Part shown: positions 52,451-64,000 of the stretch, one piece after another
How the letters are laid out: every line of letters starts with the position of its first letter
Numbering within the stretch: position 1 is the first letter of the stretch
Assembly (NCBI GenBank): GCA_022605425.2
Contig: CM061250.1
Coordinates: 1,107,501-1,171,500, forward strand
Length of the DNA: 64,000 bases
Direction: 5' to 3'
DNA from: Hamiltosporidium tvaerminnensis
Lineage: Eukaryota > Microsporidia > Dubosqiidae
Position numbers and translations under genes: made by a program
The notes under the pieces: model-generated
Told to the model about the DNA's origin: nothing
Seen by the model: only the letters and a program-made list of their open reading frames with translations
Databases searched by the model: none

Positions 52451-53149
52451 TATAAATTTAATTTAGAACAAAATATATGACTTAATACAGAAGAAGTGAC
52501 AAAGTTATCAAAAAAATGAATAAAAAACTTACTAAAATTTATATCCCATGTATATCCCTTTAGCGAAAGTACATAGTATTCCAAATAATATTTTTTAATA
52601 AAACATCTAAATTTTGAATTTTTAAAAAAATTATTGTGTAATGAATTGAATCGAACAACCAAGCAATATTTGTTGGTGTTATTAATATCACACATTTCAC
52701 ACGCCTTAAATTGCACTCTTCTGAAACTCCGTAGAAAAATAAAATGTAATACAAATTATAAGCAAGAAAAGTATTTAGTATAAATAAAAACCGTATAGTT
52801 TAAAAAGAATAATATGTTATGCTAGGTGAATTATAAATTGCAGTGTAAAATAAAAGAAACTTTGGATATTGAAATTAAAAAAAAACAGTGCAGTTTAATA
52901 AGATTTATTTCATTAAATAATTAATAGCTCGATAAATGGTACCATACATACCTTTCAAAATCAGAATAATTTTTTTAACAATGAACAACAAGATATAAAA
53001 GAAAAGATAACTTAAACAAAAATAAGCGGTAAATGAAAATAACAAAACAATATTACAAATTTATAATAACAGACTATCTCGGTTTTGGAAAAAAAATATA
53101 TTTCTGTATAAACTAATACATAGAATAATTTAAAATCATTACCTCTTTT
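52451..53149. other. AT-rich interval after family A copy 5
   Basis: No gene supported. Two overlapping minus-strand frames of 88 and 64 codons (52450-52716, 52560-52754) share the same DNA in different phases. The longer includes a Cys-containing start (FKACEMCDINNTNKYC), but I find no partner sequence or motif to support it. Confidence 0.35.
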
Positions 53150-53560
53150 TTACACAGTCCCTAGTATAAATTTTTTTGATGACATTCACGCAGTTCTGAG
53201 TTTAACATATGTGACAGCATCCCCACCACACTATCTGTACCACTTACGATACCCTTTATTAGGCTTTCATTTATAAGGTATATATGATCTATTTAATAGG
53301 GAAAAGGTTTGCGCAGTGTTTGTTAATTTTTGTTTTGATTGGATTGAATGAAAACCAAAACTAGAACTTAACCTTTCGACCTTATGCAGGATTTTCCCAT
53401 ATATCACACACACGTAAGCTAAAAAAAGCTAGCTAAGATATATTTCGGCGACTTAAACTGGCTCATCTGGACAGTGCAACCCATACCAAGATGTATAACA
53501 TGATACATCGCTTCCCGGTTTCAGAATAATTTAATTTCTATCTCTTTACGGTAAGTCTTA
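53150..53560. pseudogene. GC-richer coding-like island, strand unresolved
   Basis: A less AT-rich patch with protein-like frames on both strands. Minus strand, one frame from about 53400 to 53190: HKVERLSSSFGFHSIQSKQK, then LTNTAQTFSLLNRSYIPYK and CGGDAVTYVKLRTA, with two stops. Plus strand near 53176-53268: FFDDIHAVLSLTYVTASPPH followed by YLYHLRYPLLGFHL. The minus reading is longer and keeps its frame better. No family is recognised. It lies between family A copy 5 and repeat B copy 2, and nothing equivalent was seen left of repeat B copy 1, so it is probably outside the duplication. Confidence 0.3.
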
Positions 53561-53899
53561 AACCTCAGATATGTATGAATAAGTCTCTATCTTTTCACAT
53601 AGCGATTAACTACAAGTTCAATTGATGTCTAATATCTAGCCACATAAAAAACCACAAAATATTTTATAGAAAAAGTTTCGCAAATTTATAGATCCTTTTT
53701 TTTGAATAAGAACAGCCATGGAACCCTAAAAATGTAGTGTAGTGTTTTAGGAACTTAAAGATATAACAATGAACTCACTCATACCCTTCATCTTTCATTT
53801 TCCAGTAAAACAAACTTAATGTAGTTATTCTCTCTCCATTATGGCCTTAGCAATTAGAAAAAAAATCAATTTTAAGATAAACCAGTTGACCCGTAAATT

Positions 53900-56800
53900 T
53901 AATTAACCAATGTAACTTTATTTGAAAAAAAATTAAAATATAAATTTTTTAAAAAGTACCCCTCCTTATGAAATATCTCTCCACTTTATCCGCTGATATA
54001 AGTTATTTCTTATATTTAAAAAATCAAAGAATGCAAAATAGCTGATGATACTGAATGTAATCAATAAAACAGAGCAAAGGGTATAAATTTATTCAAATAT
54101 TGATAATTTTTTGAAAAATACTGATATTATTACATCCTTAAAAAGTTTTTACGCTATTGCAGCATTTATACGAGCATGCAACAATCGAAAGGTTTAGTGA
54201 TTTAATAAGAAACGCGTTTGGTCGAAAGTTTTTCTTATCCTCACTTTTTTGGAAATGGTATTTAGAAAGATCTTAGTTTAAAGCTGAATTTTTGGATATT
54301 TCATTTTGTAATCAAATTTGCAACAAAAAAAAATTCATAAAATTATGATGCAGATTAAAATATCGGAAAATTCGTTCTTTAAACCAAGATCTTTCTAAAC
54401 GTCATATATAAAGTAAGTAGGATTCTAAAATCACTTCTGAATTTATTAATCTAACGAAAAAGAAAAAACTTAATGCGAAAATTGCATTATAAAAGATATT
54501 GAATTAGGAAAAAAGTAAGTATTTTAAATTGTAATAGAAAAAAAGTTAAATAAAGTAAAAAAGAACTATAATATAATAAAATGGTTTACCTCCCTTCATA
54601 TATATATGTTTCTGCGGTTTATTTATATTCTTAGATTTTAAAACCGTTTTAATGCAATCCGAAATACCAGAAGAAAAAAATAAACCAAGAGTTTATTTCT
54701 TTTATGATTGAAACTTTAAAGCTAAAGATTTTTTCATCCTCACTTTTTTATATTTGGCATTTCGGGATATCTCAAATTTAAGATGAATTTTCAGATATTT
54801 CATTTTGTATTCAAATTTAAAACAAAAAAAATCATAAAATTATGATGCAACTTAAGATATCAGAAATTTCGTTAATAAACTTGAGATCTTTCTTAAATGT
54901 CAAATAAAAAAAATTGAGGAGGAAAAATTAATATTTGCAATTGTTCGTCTAATATAAAAGAAAAAAACCTAAAAAGACAATGGAATAGTATATAATCACA
55001 TTGTAATTTAATTGCAGTTAGAAATTTATTAAAACAAAAAATCAGGAGTAAGTCCTTGAATTTATAATATAGAATAATTGAAATATTTGTAACAGCAAAC
55101 TGTAAGACGATGAAAATGCTGATTCAAATATGTAATTTTGATTTATTTTTGTTCCTATAATGATTTATAGGAATTTAAGCAAAATATATTTTTCTAGATC
55201 TTTTTTTATATCTATTATTTATATTTTTTTTGTACCAAGACTTTATACGATTTTTAAAGGCACAGGTAAACCTGGCTTAGGGTTTTACTATAAGAATTTT
55301 TTTTTTTTTCTTTAATATAATTTTAAAAAATAATTGCTATTTAAAATCATGGTAACATAATGATGTTATTCGATATTTTGAGAAGACCAGCATTTACATT
55401 TTTAGATCATAAATTATCTATTCTTATATTTATTTTAAATTGTAAACTATACATGAAACTTGTCATTATTTTAAATGATTATATTTGTTTTTTAAAATCT
55501 TAAGTGTTATATCAGATTTGTTGCGGTTTATCAGTACTATATAACGCATTTAAATGTTTCTATAAAAAATAGTACTAATATCTGTGATTTCATTCCTCTC
55601 AATAAAAATTTCTATAGTCTTATATTCTATTTACACAATAGGTATAAAAATTTCGTGAATAATACTCACAAAGAACAAAATCTTACATCACAGTAGAAAA
55701 AGAACTTTTTCAACGATAAAAAATCGTTTAATATGAAATTATCTATAAAATTTAAAACTTTTTAAACAGATATTACTAGAGAAATTCATATTTCTTATAT
55801 ATTATTTATAAAGAAGATAAAGAATTTCGAAAAAAAAGTATAATTAACAAAAATTTTAAAAATCCTTCTTGGATTCCAATGTAGTCTTTTACTTTTTTAA
55901 AAAATATACACTTTTCGTTCATATACTATATATAAAAAGGATGTTTTTAATATTTTAGAATTTGTCTTGAGATAGTTAAAAAATCAATTTTTAATCAGAA
56001 GTTACAGATATATTACAAAGAAATTATAGGTAAAACCTAAATAGGGGATTTCATTTCTAGCCACATTTGCATTTACTTCAGATAATAATTTTTCTAAATT
56101 TAAAGTATTTGTTGATCATTTATTTTGAGAAATTTAGCTATTCAAAACGATGGAAGCATAGAATACCAAGAAAAACTTTTACTAACTTATCAATACGGCT
56201 TTTTTAGAAACAAAAATTATTGATTAGGTTTTAGAGAAAAAAACACAAGTAGTAATAAATTTTTATTCTAACTACTAAGTCTAATAAGATAGTAGCTCTA
56301 TAAACCAAGAACCATGGTTTCAGAAATAAACAAACCCAACTAGTTTTTAAAAAAACCCTTTAGTTTCAAAGCATTTTTTTCTTTGGTAATCCATTTATTT
56401 AAATTTGCATTATAGTAGGAAATTTTTTTATTTATTATTACAGTGGTTTACTTTTATTTTCGAAATAAAAGTATTCCTTCTTAACAAATTAAAATCAAAA
56501 TAAAAAATCGCTTAAATTGAGGTAAGTGTTTCACATCTTTATTGGAGAGAAATAGTGGAGATTACCTTTATTTTTCTATAATTTAGAATTTATTTTAAAA
56601 ATCAGATACTAATTTAATAAAATTGCAAAATATAGTACATGATAATGAAAATGATGAAGACTTACCGAAATTTCATAGTTTCTGATCACAAAAGTCAGTA
56701 GAAATTGATTTTATTTCTATTAGATATTTGTGTGAGTAAAATTAATGAAAAATATAGTCTAAAAATAAAATCAAACATAGTTTAAATATTACATTCCTCT

Positions 56801-59365
56801 TTTACTTCTCGGTGTCAAGGATAACAACTGGAAATTTTACAATTGCTCTTTTAATCTATTTTAACCCAGGAATATATGAAGCTAGCCTATAGTTTCAATG
56901 TGGTTTTGTCAACCCAAATTGTCAACAATTATTTTCACAACAATTTCACACACTTATTGCCCACAAAATCGTTTTTAATGTTTATCAGCTCTTCACCTTG
57001 TTTTATATAAACATGTACTATATTTAAACTTTTAAAAAAGCAAGTTTTTCTGATTAATTAGATTTTAATATTTTAATAATTAAAATATTGCAAATTAAAT
57101 ACTTTAATTATTATTTTATATTGTGTTGTTATTAACATCTTTTTTGCGTTATTTTTGAAAGTATAGCAGTAAACTAAATAATTCATTGGATTAAATAAAA
57201 AAGACCCTAGAAAATATTACATACCAAGCATAGAGAAAATGTTCAGAAAGATAATATTAGAAATATTAGAGTGTTAAATTTTCAATTTGAGGTATCTTAA
57301 ATAGTTTTATATGTCGAAGCTCTTATTTAACTATTTCATACTAAGCAATGTCTTCAGTGTAAATTTCTATTTAATATCAAAAACTGGTTGATAAATAAGT
57401 TCTTATGTGTTTTTTAATTCTATGAATATTTTTTTTTGTAGTTTTTATTCCGGTTTTTTAATTCTGATTATATATTAGAACGTTATGAGTTAACTAAAGA
57501 ATACTAAAACAATTAAAATAGATTGTTTATTCTAAGACATACAAAAAACCAATATTTATGATTTTAGCATGCAAAAGTACATTTAAATAATTTTATAGAT
57601 TTAGATAGACGCTATTTATGAGAATTAGAATTTTTTTGGTATTTATAGAATATATCCATGTACTGAACGGATTAATTGTTTAAACATATAAATCTTTAGC
57701 GAAGAAACAAAATTTTAAAAATTTCAATAAAAAATTGATAAAATGTTTTATTGATTATATATGAAAGTGAAATAACTAAAATAAAATTATACTGATAAAG
57801 TGATGAATTCTAGAAACAAGAAAATAAAAATTAAAACCTCATAAAACCCTTATATTTTTTAATATTTTGGTTTTTGCTTTGCATTAAATCCACCAAGATT
57901 TTTTTTTTTTCTAAAAATAATTTCTTTATATTTATTAAAAATTTCTACCATATGTTTCTTTAATAAAAATATTATTTTGCATCGAAGAAATTGAAATGAA
58001 GATGTAAATTGAAACAGATGAAAAGAAAGCATAAAGATAGATTCAATAGCAGCGGCAGTGAAGGTAAATTATGTTTATTATGTCCTTGGTCTTAATGAAT
58101 TCCTTGTTTAAAGTTGTTTGCACGAAGATAAAATATATGAGAAGTGGAATATATTAAGATATTTTTGGATTTCAGCACAACGCCCCAAAAGTTATACTAA
58201 ACAAATGATTTGGAATTTTAGTTTGATTTTTTATTATATTATTCACTGTATCATTTTTATGAAAAAGGTGGTGTCTATCTTAAGTGTTCCTTTTCTTTCT
58301 TTTTGATTTGAATAAAATTTTTCATTTTATGACTTTGAGAAAAAAAGAAGAGGTAAGGTGGTGGGGTAAGTAAGCTAATGGCTAATACTTTGGTAACTAG
58401 CTTATATTTGATCCCAGGTTTATGAAGAGTTTTCAGAAGCCATTGAACAAATTCAGACTTTATTTGAACAGTAGACTAACCACAATTGAAATTTCGGCTA
58501 CAACTGAGCACATTTAGAATTTTTTCAGTTGATTGTAAAATATTGAATTTTTAACGCGCCTTCTTTAAGTAATGTGTTTTACCAAATTCAATTCAGAAGA
58601 AATATATTTGTATGTCCCTATAAAGAAGAAAAAGAACGGAACTTTTGATTGAATAGATCTAATTTTTAGAAGTGTTTGAAGTTAAAATATTTATGATAAG
58701 TGAAAAAAAATGCTTATTTGATATTTGAAAACATCAGAATCATTTAATTGCAGATGATCACTTTAAAATCCCATGTAATAAATTTGAGAACAGTTAAAAA
58801 TATTGGTTGAATTTGTGATGAAGAGAAATGTAAAGAAATTACTGGTTTACAAGAAATAAAAAAAATAAAATAATTTATAATTGGTATATTGTCCTTGGAA
58901 TTTTTATATCTAAAAAGGATTATAAGTTTTTAATTAACTTTGATCATTCCTGGTTTTATTTATTACTTCTTTTTGATATTCTTTCCCATCTAATTTTTAA
59001 TAAAATAATCTTTTGCCTTTAGTTAATCCATATTTCTTGGTTTAATATCCAAGGGTCTATTTTATAAAATTTACTCTCCACATATCATACAATTTAAAAG
59101 CTTTAATATATCTCTTAGTTTCTTTAATTATATTTGAAATAGTTTATTAAAAATCTTTTATTTACTTAGAACAATAGTATTCTATTTTGGCAAAAAAAAT
59201 AATTTGTCTTTATAACAAGTGGGTATATTGTTAAATCATAAATATATTGCATATGTTTCAGCAAGGTATATCTTAAGATAGATAATCTATACTTCATTTT
59301 AGAATTCATTTTAGCTTGGAAATAACACATTTATTCACTAAGAATACAAGACTTTTGAAGCGCCT
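53900..59365. repeat. Repeat family B, copy 2 (part of a segmental duplication)
   Basis: Direct-orientation partner of 31620-37440 (landmarks given there). Differences from copy 1 are an extra local tandem duplication near 54.1-55.1 kb and a shorter middle: 56280-57200 corresponds to 33500-35230. On the plus strand, 58140-58290 reads EVEYIKIFLDFSTTPQKLY and then YYSLYHFYEKGGVYLKCSF, and 58430-58530 reads FMKSFQKPLNKFRLYLNSRL then TTIEISATTEHI. Both stretches look like real protein, and the second is partly visible in copy 1 (SATTEHK). This hints that the repeat once carried a plus-strand gene at this end, of a family I do not recognise. The 62-codon frame at 58118-58306 overlaps this region in a different phase and is broken in copy 1. 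Confidence 0.65.
54120..55060. repeat. Local tandem duplication inside repeat B copy 2
   Basis: Two units, about 54120-54560 and 54640-55060, align with each other and with the single stretch 31830-32270 of copy 1. Shared pieces include ATCCTCACTTTTTT (54238 and 54744), AGATATTTCATTTTGTA-like sequence (54296 and 54794), ATAAAATTATGATGCA (54336 and 54834) and GAAAAAGAAAAAA-like sequence followed by an AAAG-ATT stretch. It is a second, smaller duplication that postdates or accompanied the larger one, since copy 1 has only one unit. Confidence 0.65.
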
Positions 59366-61930
59366 TAATTCATTTATATATATAAATGATTGCGTGTGTA
59401 GCTAAAGATCTAAAACCGAAAGATATTGTTTGAACAAAAAGATATTATGATTAATAATTAAATATAGTTATTGGTTTTTTTGGATTTTCTCTAATCAGGA
59501 ACTAATATATTTTATCGATTTATTTATGGTAAAGTTATTCACTCTGAAAATTCGTGACTAGGTGAATCCTTTGAATGTAGACTCCTTACCCTTGAGTTTA
59601 TGTAATAGGCGTTTCTGATATTAGTAGAGTTATTTTTAAATATATTTTAAATGAACAAATTTTCTATTTCGTAAAATCGATTTGAACAAGATCAGAATAA
59701 TTCTTCCAACTACCTTTTGAATGTTATATAAACTAGACAAGTAAATAACCTTATTTAGCGTTTGCCATAATACAAACTGACTGGATAGTTTTAAATGTAT
59801 AAATTTGCTGCGAATTTTTTGGGAAAATATATGACGGTAGATTGTGGAAACAGTTTTTCGTTTAAAAAGGTTAAATCTTTATACAGTTGCTTAGGTAATA
59901 GAGGTTTAAGAATGAGATAGTGCTAAGGCACATGTATACAAGGCCGGATGATAAAAAATCGAAAATTGTTCATACGTTTTTAAGTTTTGAATTACCAATT
60001 GTCTTTCTTTCTATATTTTAAGTGTAAAAATCATAATTTGATAATATAATATTTGAATCAACAAAATCAATCATAGAATTTTAATTATTGAATTAGAATA
60101 AACGTCTACTTTAAAACATACATTATTTTTTTAATTATTTTAACATAATATTCATCTATAAATATATTTTAATATCAAAGTTTCATCGTTTTTCTTATAT
60201 TACTTCATTAAAATTAATTTCTGAAAAGTTTGAAAACTAATTCGTAGATTTTCATAGAAAAAATAAAAATAAAACTGAGCATATGTAAAAAACGAGTATT
60301 TAATTTAGTTTGAAAAAACAAATTTATTTAATATTATCTATTTTGAAAATAAAATCAAAATATCAGGTAAAAATTAATAATTCAAATATTTTTTGTATTG
60401 TATGTACGACTTCATAAACAAGTTTAACACCGAAACTAAACAGAATTAAACTATTTTAAGAATTATTTGTAGAATTTTCTCTAAACAAGAGAAATGGGTT
60501 AAGAAAATTGAAATTGACATATACTTAACGTAAAAACATTTATTTAAATTTTGTTTTAATATATAACTAGTATAATAGAAATCATGTTATTATTCAAAAG
60601 ATTTTATTTTACTATCAATTTTATTTAGATATAATTCTGCAAACCTTACTATATAATATATAATGCTAAAAAAAAACCTAATAAAATAATTAAAAACAAT
60701 CAATTACTCATAATAATTACAATTTAAGTTAGTTTAATAAGGTAAAAAGTAAAAAAACAAACTATTTATTTATATGGATATATTAAGGATATTTACATAC
60801 TAAAATTAATTAATATGGATTATAGTACTAAATAATAATTTCATGTCTGTATGAATATAGAGAATATTAAATTTATTTTAATAAAGGCAATATTATTACA
60901 TTTCTCCTCTATTCTCTTGAAAATAGTATACAATAAATCTTAAATGTTTTTTCAGATGTATATCCTTATTTTTATTGGCTCTATATTCTTTTTAAGCTCA
61001 AAAAGCAATACATAATAATACCTGGCAGTTTGCTCAATTTTTATAAAGTAATAATATGAGGTTATTAGAAATCCAAAGTTACATATGAATACCCTATATG
61101 CTAAATGTTTCCATTAATATATTGAGGGCTTCTAAGCACCATTTCGGTAATTTTAATATGGCCATATTTAGGTTAAACACAACGTATTATGACAAAGATT
61201 AGAAAATCATATTTTAAGATACTGAGATAATGTTTTAATAGTCCAAATATTCTATAAACACAAAAAAAACTACCAATACCTAATGCACAAAAACTTCCAA
61301 TTATGGTAAATTTTATAAGTTTATTAAGGTTACCCCCTTAAAGTCCTATAAGAAAAAATAATACTTATAAAATAGTTTGAAATATTACATATTGATATGA
61401 AATAATAAATTTGAAGCTAAATGATTATAAAATTAATATAATCTATCCAGATAAAATAAAATGAGACTTTATTAAGAAATATGAACCACTTTATTTTGAA
61501 AATCGAAGGTTGAAACAAATATACAGGTTTTACAAGTTGAGAAACTGCTTTTGCAAGTATCAAAGTAGAACGAGCAATGAAAAAAGGCGAATGCTCTAAA
61601 AAAATATATGCAAAACTAAAAAGGTAGGGTTGAATAAAAAACTCAAAATTGAAAAAAAGTATATAAAAGTATCACCAAAATAAATTTAAGCAAAACAAAC
61701 TGGATATAAAAGAATATTCTAAACTTAGAAAAAATGGCTAAGCCAACGAAAAAATCGAAATAATACACTTAAAAGAATTATAGATTGAAAAAATGATAAT
61801 AAAATTAAAATTTATTAAGCTTTTAAATAAAAGATAGATTTAAAAAATTAACTTTTATGAATACAACCAACTTAATATTATACCCTAAAAAACACCCAAA
61901 GTATCAGTTTATATCACAATAAAGACCAAA
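59365..61930 (-). mobile_element. Decayed piggyBac-type DNA transposon, family A copy 6
   Basis: Follows family A from its downstream end through ACTTCCAATTATGGTAAATT near 61292 and on to about 61930. On the minus strand NLNKLIKFTIIGSFCALGIG lies near 61330-61275, PKYGHIKITEMVLRS near 61180-61135, YVTLDF near 61085-61068 (then stops), and KLSKLPGIIM near 61040-61012. The third motif region near 59745-59725 is poorly preserved. Its left neighbour is repeat B copy 2, mirroring copy 3. Unlike copy 3 it retains the upstream half, so the truncation of copy 3 happened after the shared duplication. Confidence 0.68.
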
Positions 61931-62013
61931 CATATTTGCTCAATAATAAAATGAGTAAACAAACTAGTTGATAAACTCTCACTAGTAATCCAAAGACAAT
62001 TTTTTCTTCATCA

Positions 62014-62175
62014 TTTAACAGTACAGCCCTGCAAACAACTTGGCTTGTTATGGCAAAGCCACCCTCCAGTCTTTCTATAGTTGATTCGTTTACTCTTTCT
62101 GGTTCCCAAAATGATAGTTCTAAAGGTTATTTTGTTAGTCCTACGCAAAACAACAACCCGAAAAACCAGTCCTTT
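62014..62175 (-). pseudogene. Coding relic with a Cys/His cluster, unidentified
   Basis: The minus strand is open for 54 codons and reads LRRTNKITFRTIILGTRKSK and then INYRKTGGWLCHNKPSC with LQGC following, giving a C-H-x4-C-x3-C cluster near 62060-62027. Before it, after a stop, a further frame reads CRNPNWLERFSAFLRGE. The Trp-x-Cys-His...Cys arrangement after a basic stretch recalls zinc-binding FLYWCH-like N-termini of some transposases; this is only a resemblance. The plus strand is also open in the opposing phase (61975-62190, with MAKPPSSLSIVDSFTLSG starting at 62050) and continues beyond its stop to about 62310. Strand is therefore uncertain. The patch is clearly less AT-rich than its flanks. 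Confidence 0.35.
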
Positions 62176-62319
62176 TTATTCACCTCTTAAGAAAGCAGAG
62201 AATCTTTCAAGCCAATTCGGATTCCGACATGATTGAGAAATAAGGTTACTATAGTTCAGTATATTTGCAGATTATATTATAATATGCCAGAAGGTAAAAC
62301 AAATTTTTAGGATAATCCA

Positions 62320-64000
62320 GACTTTAGACACTAGAATTAACAATTCAAACAAATTTTAAAGAATAATGCAGAGAAAAATAATTAGACATAGCGTTTTTCA
62401 CATCTAATTTGAGTATAAATGGTTTTAAAAAAATCTTGACAACATATTTGGTTTTTTTTTATTTTTTTTTGTATTTTTGCAAAATTAAGTTTAAAATTTT
62501 GATACTTCTCTGCTTAAAATCTACAGATTTCTTTTTAATCCTTCGATGATTCAATATTATTTTGAAATTATAATGGCTTGCATTTTTAAGCATTATTATA
62601 ATTGTCGTTCTCTCAAACATTATATATTAGTGATCATATTATATTATGGTGTTTATGTATAGGATCTATAAACTCAAAGGGGAAAATCCTCAATAACCCT
62701 AAAGTATTGATTTATAAATTGTTTTTTAAAGAATAGAAAATCCTTTTATTTGCAATTTGATTAAAATATTAAGCATTAACTCCGTTGCTAAAATCAAAAT
62801 TAGGAAAAAATATATGGCTTTTTTATTTTTTTTAGATAGAAAAAATGGTCAAAATATTTTAATTACTTGTTACATAATATTAAAGTGAGAAAATTTATAA
62901 GAACAGTAAATAAACGTATGTCTTTATTCAAAGATTAAATTTTCTTGATGTTTTTATATCTGTTTGATTAAATTTACAGATACTAATATTAAATTATTTA
63001 AAACATATAGTTAAATTAATAATTTATTTTTTTAAGAATAATATATCGTTGAAGATTGTCATTTGGAAAGTTAGAAAACCTATAATATTCCCAAATTCAA
63101 ATAAAAATAGCTCAAAAGTAGTTTCTGTTTTATTGTCAGTTGAATTGAGAGTAAAATAGTATATAGAAAAAGAAAATATTTTGAGTTTTTAGTATAAACG
63201 GTCAGATATTATTTTTAAATTAAAATTTTTAAAAAAATGATTCAAAATTTAAAGTAAAATTTTTTTATTAGAATACAATTCGTAGAAACTACGAAAAGCG
63301 ACATTTGTATTATGAACGAAAAACAATATGAATCACAAATTGTTTTTCGCATTAATTTTTTGACCTCTTACATATAGATATATAATAGTCAAAAAACATT
63401 TATAAGTTATCTCTTTAAAATATATTTTTTTTGACTACGTTTACATAAAAAATATTTCTTAAAAAGTTTTTACTCGAATTTTTACATATAATATATGTAT
63501 GTATATCGAAAAAACAAATTATGAAATAAGATAGGCGTTAAAAACCAACCAAAAATATTGGTATAACGAAATTGAATTATAAAATCATAATCAAAAAAAT
63601 TTAAATAACATAAAAAATATAAAAAATAAAATATAATATAAGATATAATTTCGTAAATAAATAATTTAATATATAGAGACATGAAATGAATAACAATTTA
63701 AAAATAAAAAAGATGAAAAATAAAACAATCAAAAATCAATAATAGTTGTATTCACGAAAGACGAAAAATTCTAATAATTAAAAACCAGAATATTTTTATT
63801 GGGATTAAATTTAGCAAAAACTAAAAATATAAGAAAAAAAATCCTAAGCAGTGATTCATTTCCTGCATGGCTATTGATATTAATATTTCTCTTTTTTTCT
63901 AAAACAGTTCTTTTTTTCCTTTTATTTATCTAAATCCTTTAACTTTAAAATATTTTAGACATATATAGATAGTAATGAAATATACAAACTTGGAAAAATT
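62320..64000. other. AT-rich interval, no gene seen
   Basis: No supported gene or repeat copy. A 66-codon minus-strand frame at 63482-63682 consists largely of Ile, Phe, Tyr and Leu and lies in the most AT-rich part of this stretch; I treat it as chance. Confidence 0.4.

Noticed and set aside
58118-58306. 62-codon plus-strand frame containing FWISAQRPKSYTKQM
   Set aside because: The matching DNA in repeat B copy 1 (36.2-36.3 kb) has stops in that phase; an adjacent frame looks more protein-like.
1-64000. Short regularly spaced repeats that might form a CRISPR array, and bacterial promoters or ribosome-binding sites
   Set aside because: The only periodic array has a 188 bp degenerate period without identical short repeats, and nothing else is prokaryote-like.

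Overview
The window is about four-fifths A+T, with stop codons dense in every frame. I found no intact protein gene, no tRNA or rRNA, no CRISPR array, no ribosome-binding sites and no operon-like packing. The longest start-to-stop frame I consider is about 100 codons, and it is a shadow inside a repeat. This is not bacterial or organellar DNA. It reads as a gene-poor, transposon-graveyard region of a very AT-rich eukaryotic nuclear genome. The mix of relics (piggyBac, non-LTR retrotransposon, a possible Mutator-like transposase) and the absence of introns or genes would suit a large, gene-poor microsporidian genome of the Edhazardia/Nosema kind. That assignment is inference; another AT-rich fungus or protist is possible.

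Layout. Six copies of one dispersed repeat (family A, about 3 kb when complete) lie at about 1.04-4.14, 19.89-22.93, 37.44-39.18, 40.82-43.22, 49.62-52.45 and 59.37-61.93 kb, all in the same orientation. Read on the minus strand they carry remains of a piggyBac-type transposase: a KPKYG-IKF block, an LDFYIT block, then a YNYD-KG...LIRS..KSDL block, in the family's order. Every copy is broken by stops and frameshifts. A second repeat, B (about 5.5-5.8 kb), occurs twice, at 31.62-37.44 and 53.90-59.37 kb, each time directly abutting a family A copy. So 31.6-39.2 and 53.9-61.2 kb form one diverged direct segmental duplication. A third repeat, C (about 1.5 kb), occurs at 7.87-9.40 and 39.33-40.82 kb.

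Between 23.5 and 26.5 kb lies a degenerate satellite-like tandem array with a period near 188 bp, anchored by a TATATACAAAA-like box. From 43.25 to about 46.9 kb the minus strand holds a decayed non-LTR retrotransposon. Its reverse transcriptase core is recognisable (KGEINYTGIS, LPQRTGI, FSYAEDVLLF, FKYLDMNF). Smaller, slightly GC-richer islands (0.3, 4.6, 6.4, 14.0, 29.1, 34.6, 49.4, 53.3 and 62.1 kb) look like scraps of other coding sequences. One, at 6.4 kb on the minus strand, resembles the catalytic segment of a Mutator-like transposase; the rest I cannot name.

Nothing here appears to work together as a living pathway. The window records waves of transposon insertion, one multi-kilobase duplication and long neutral decay. 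No claim rests on a database search; all alignments were made by eye.
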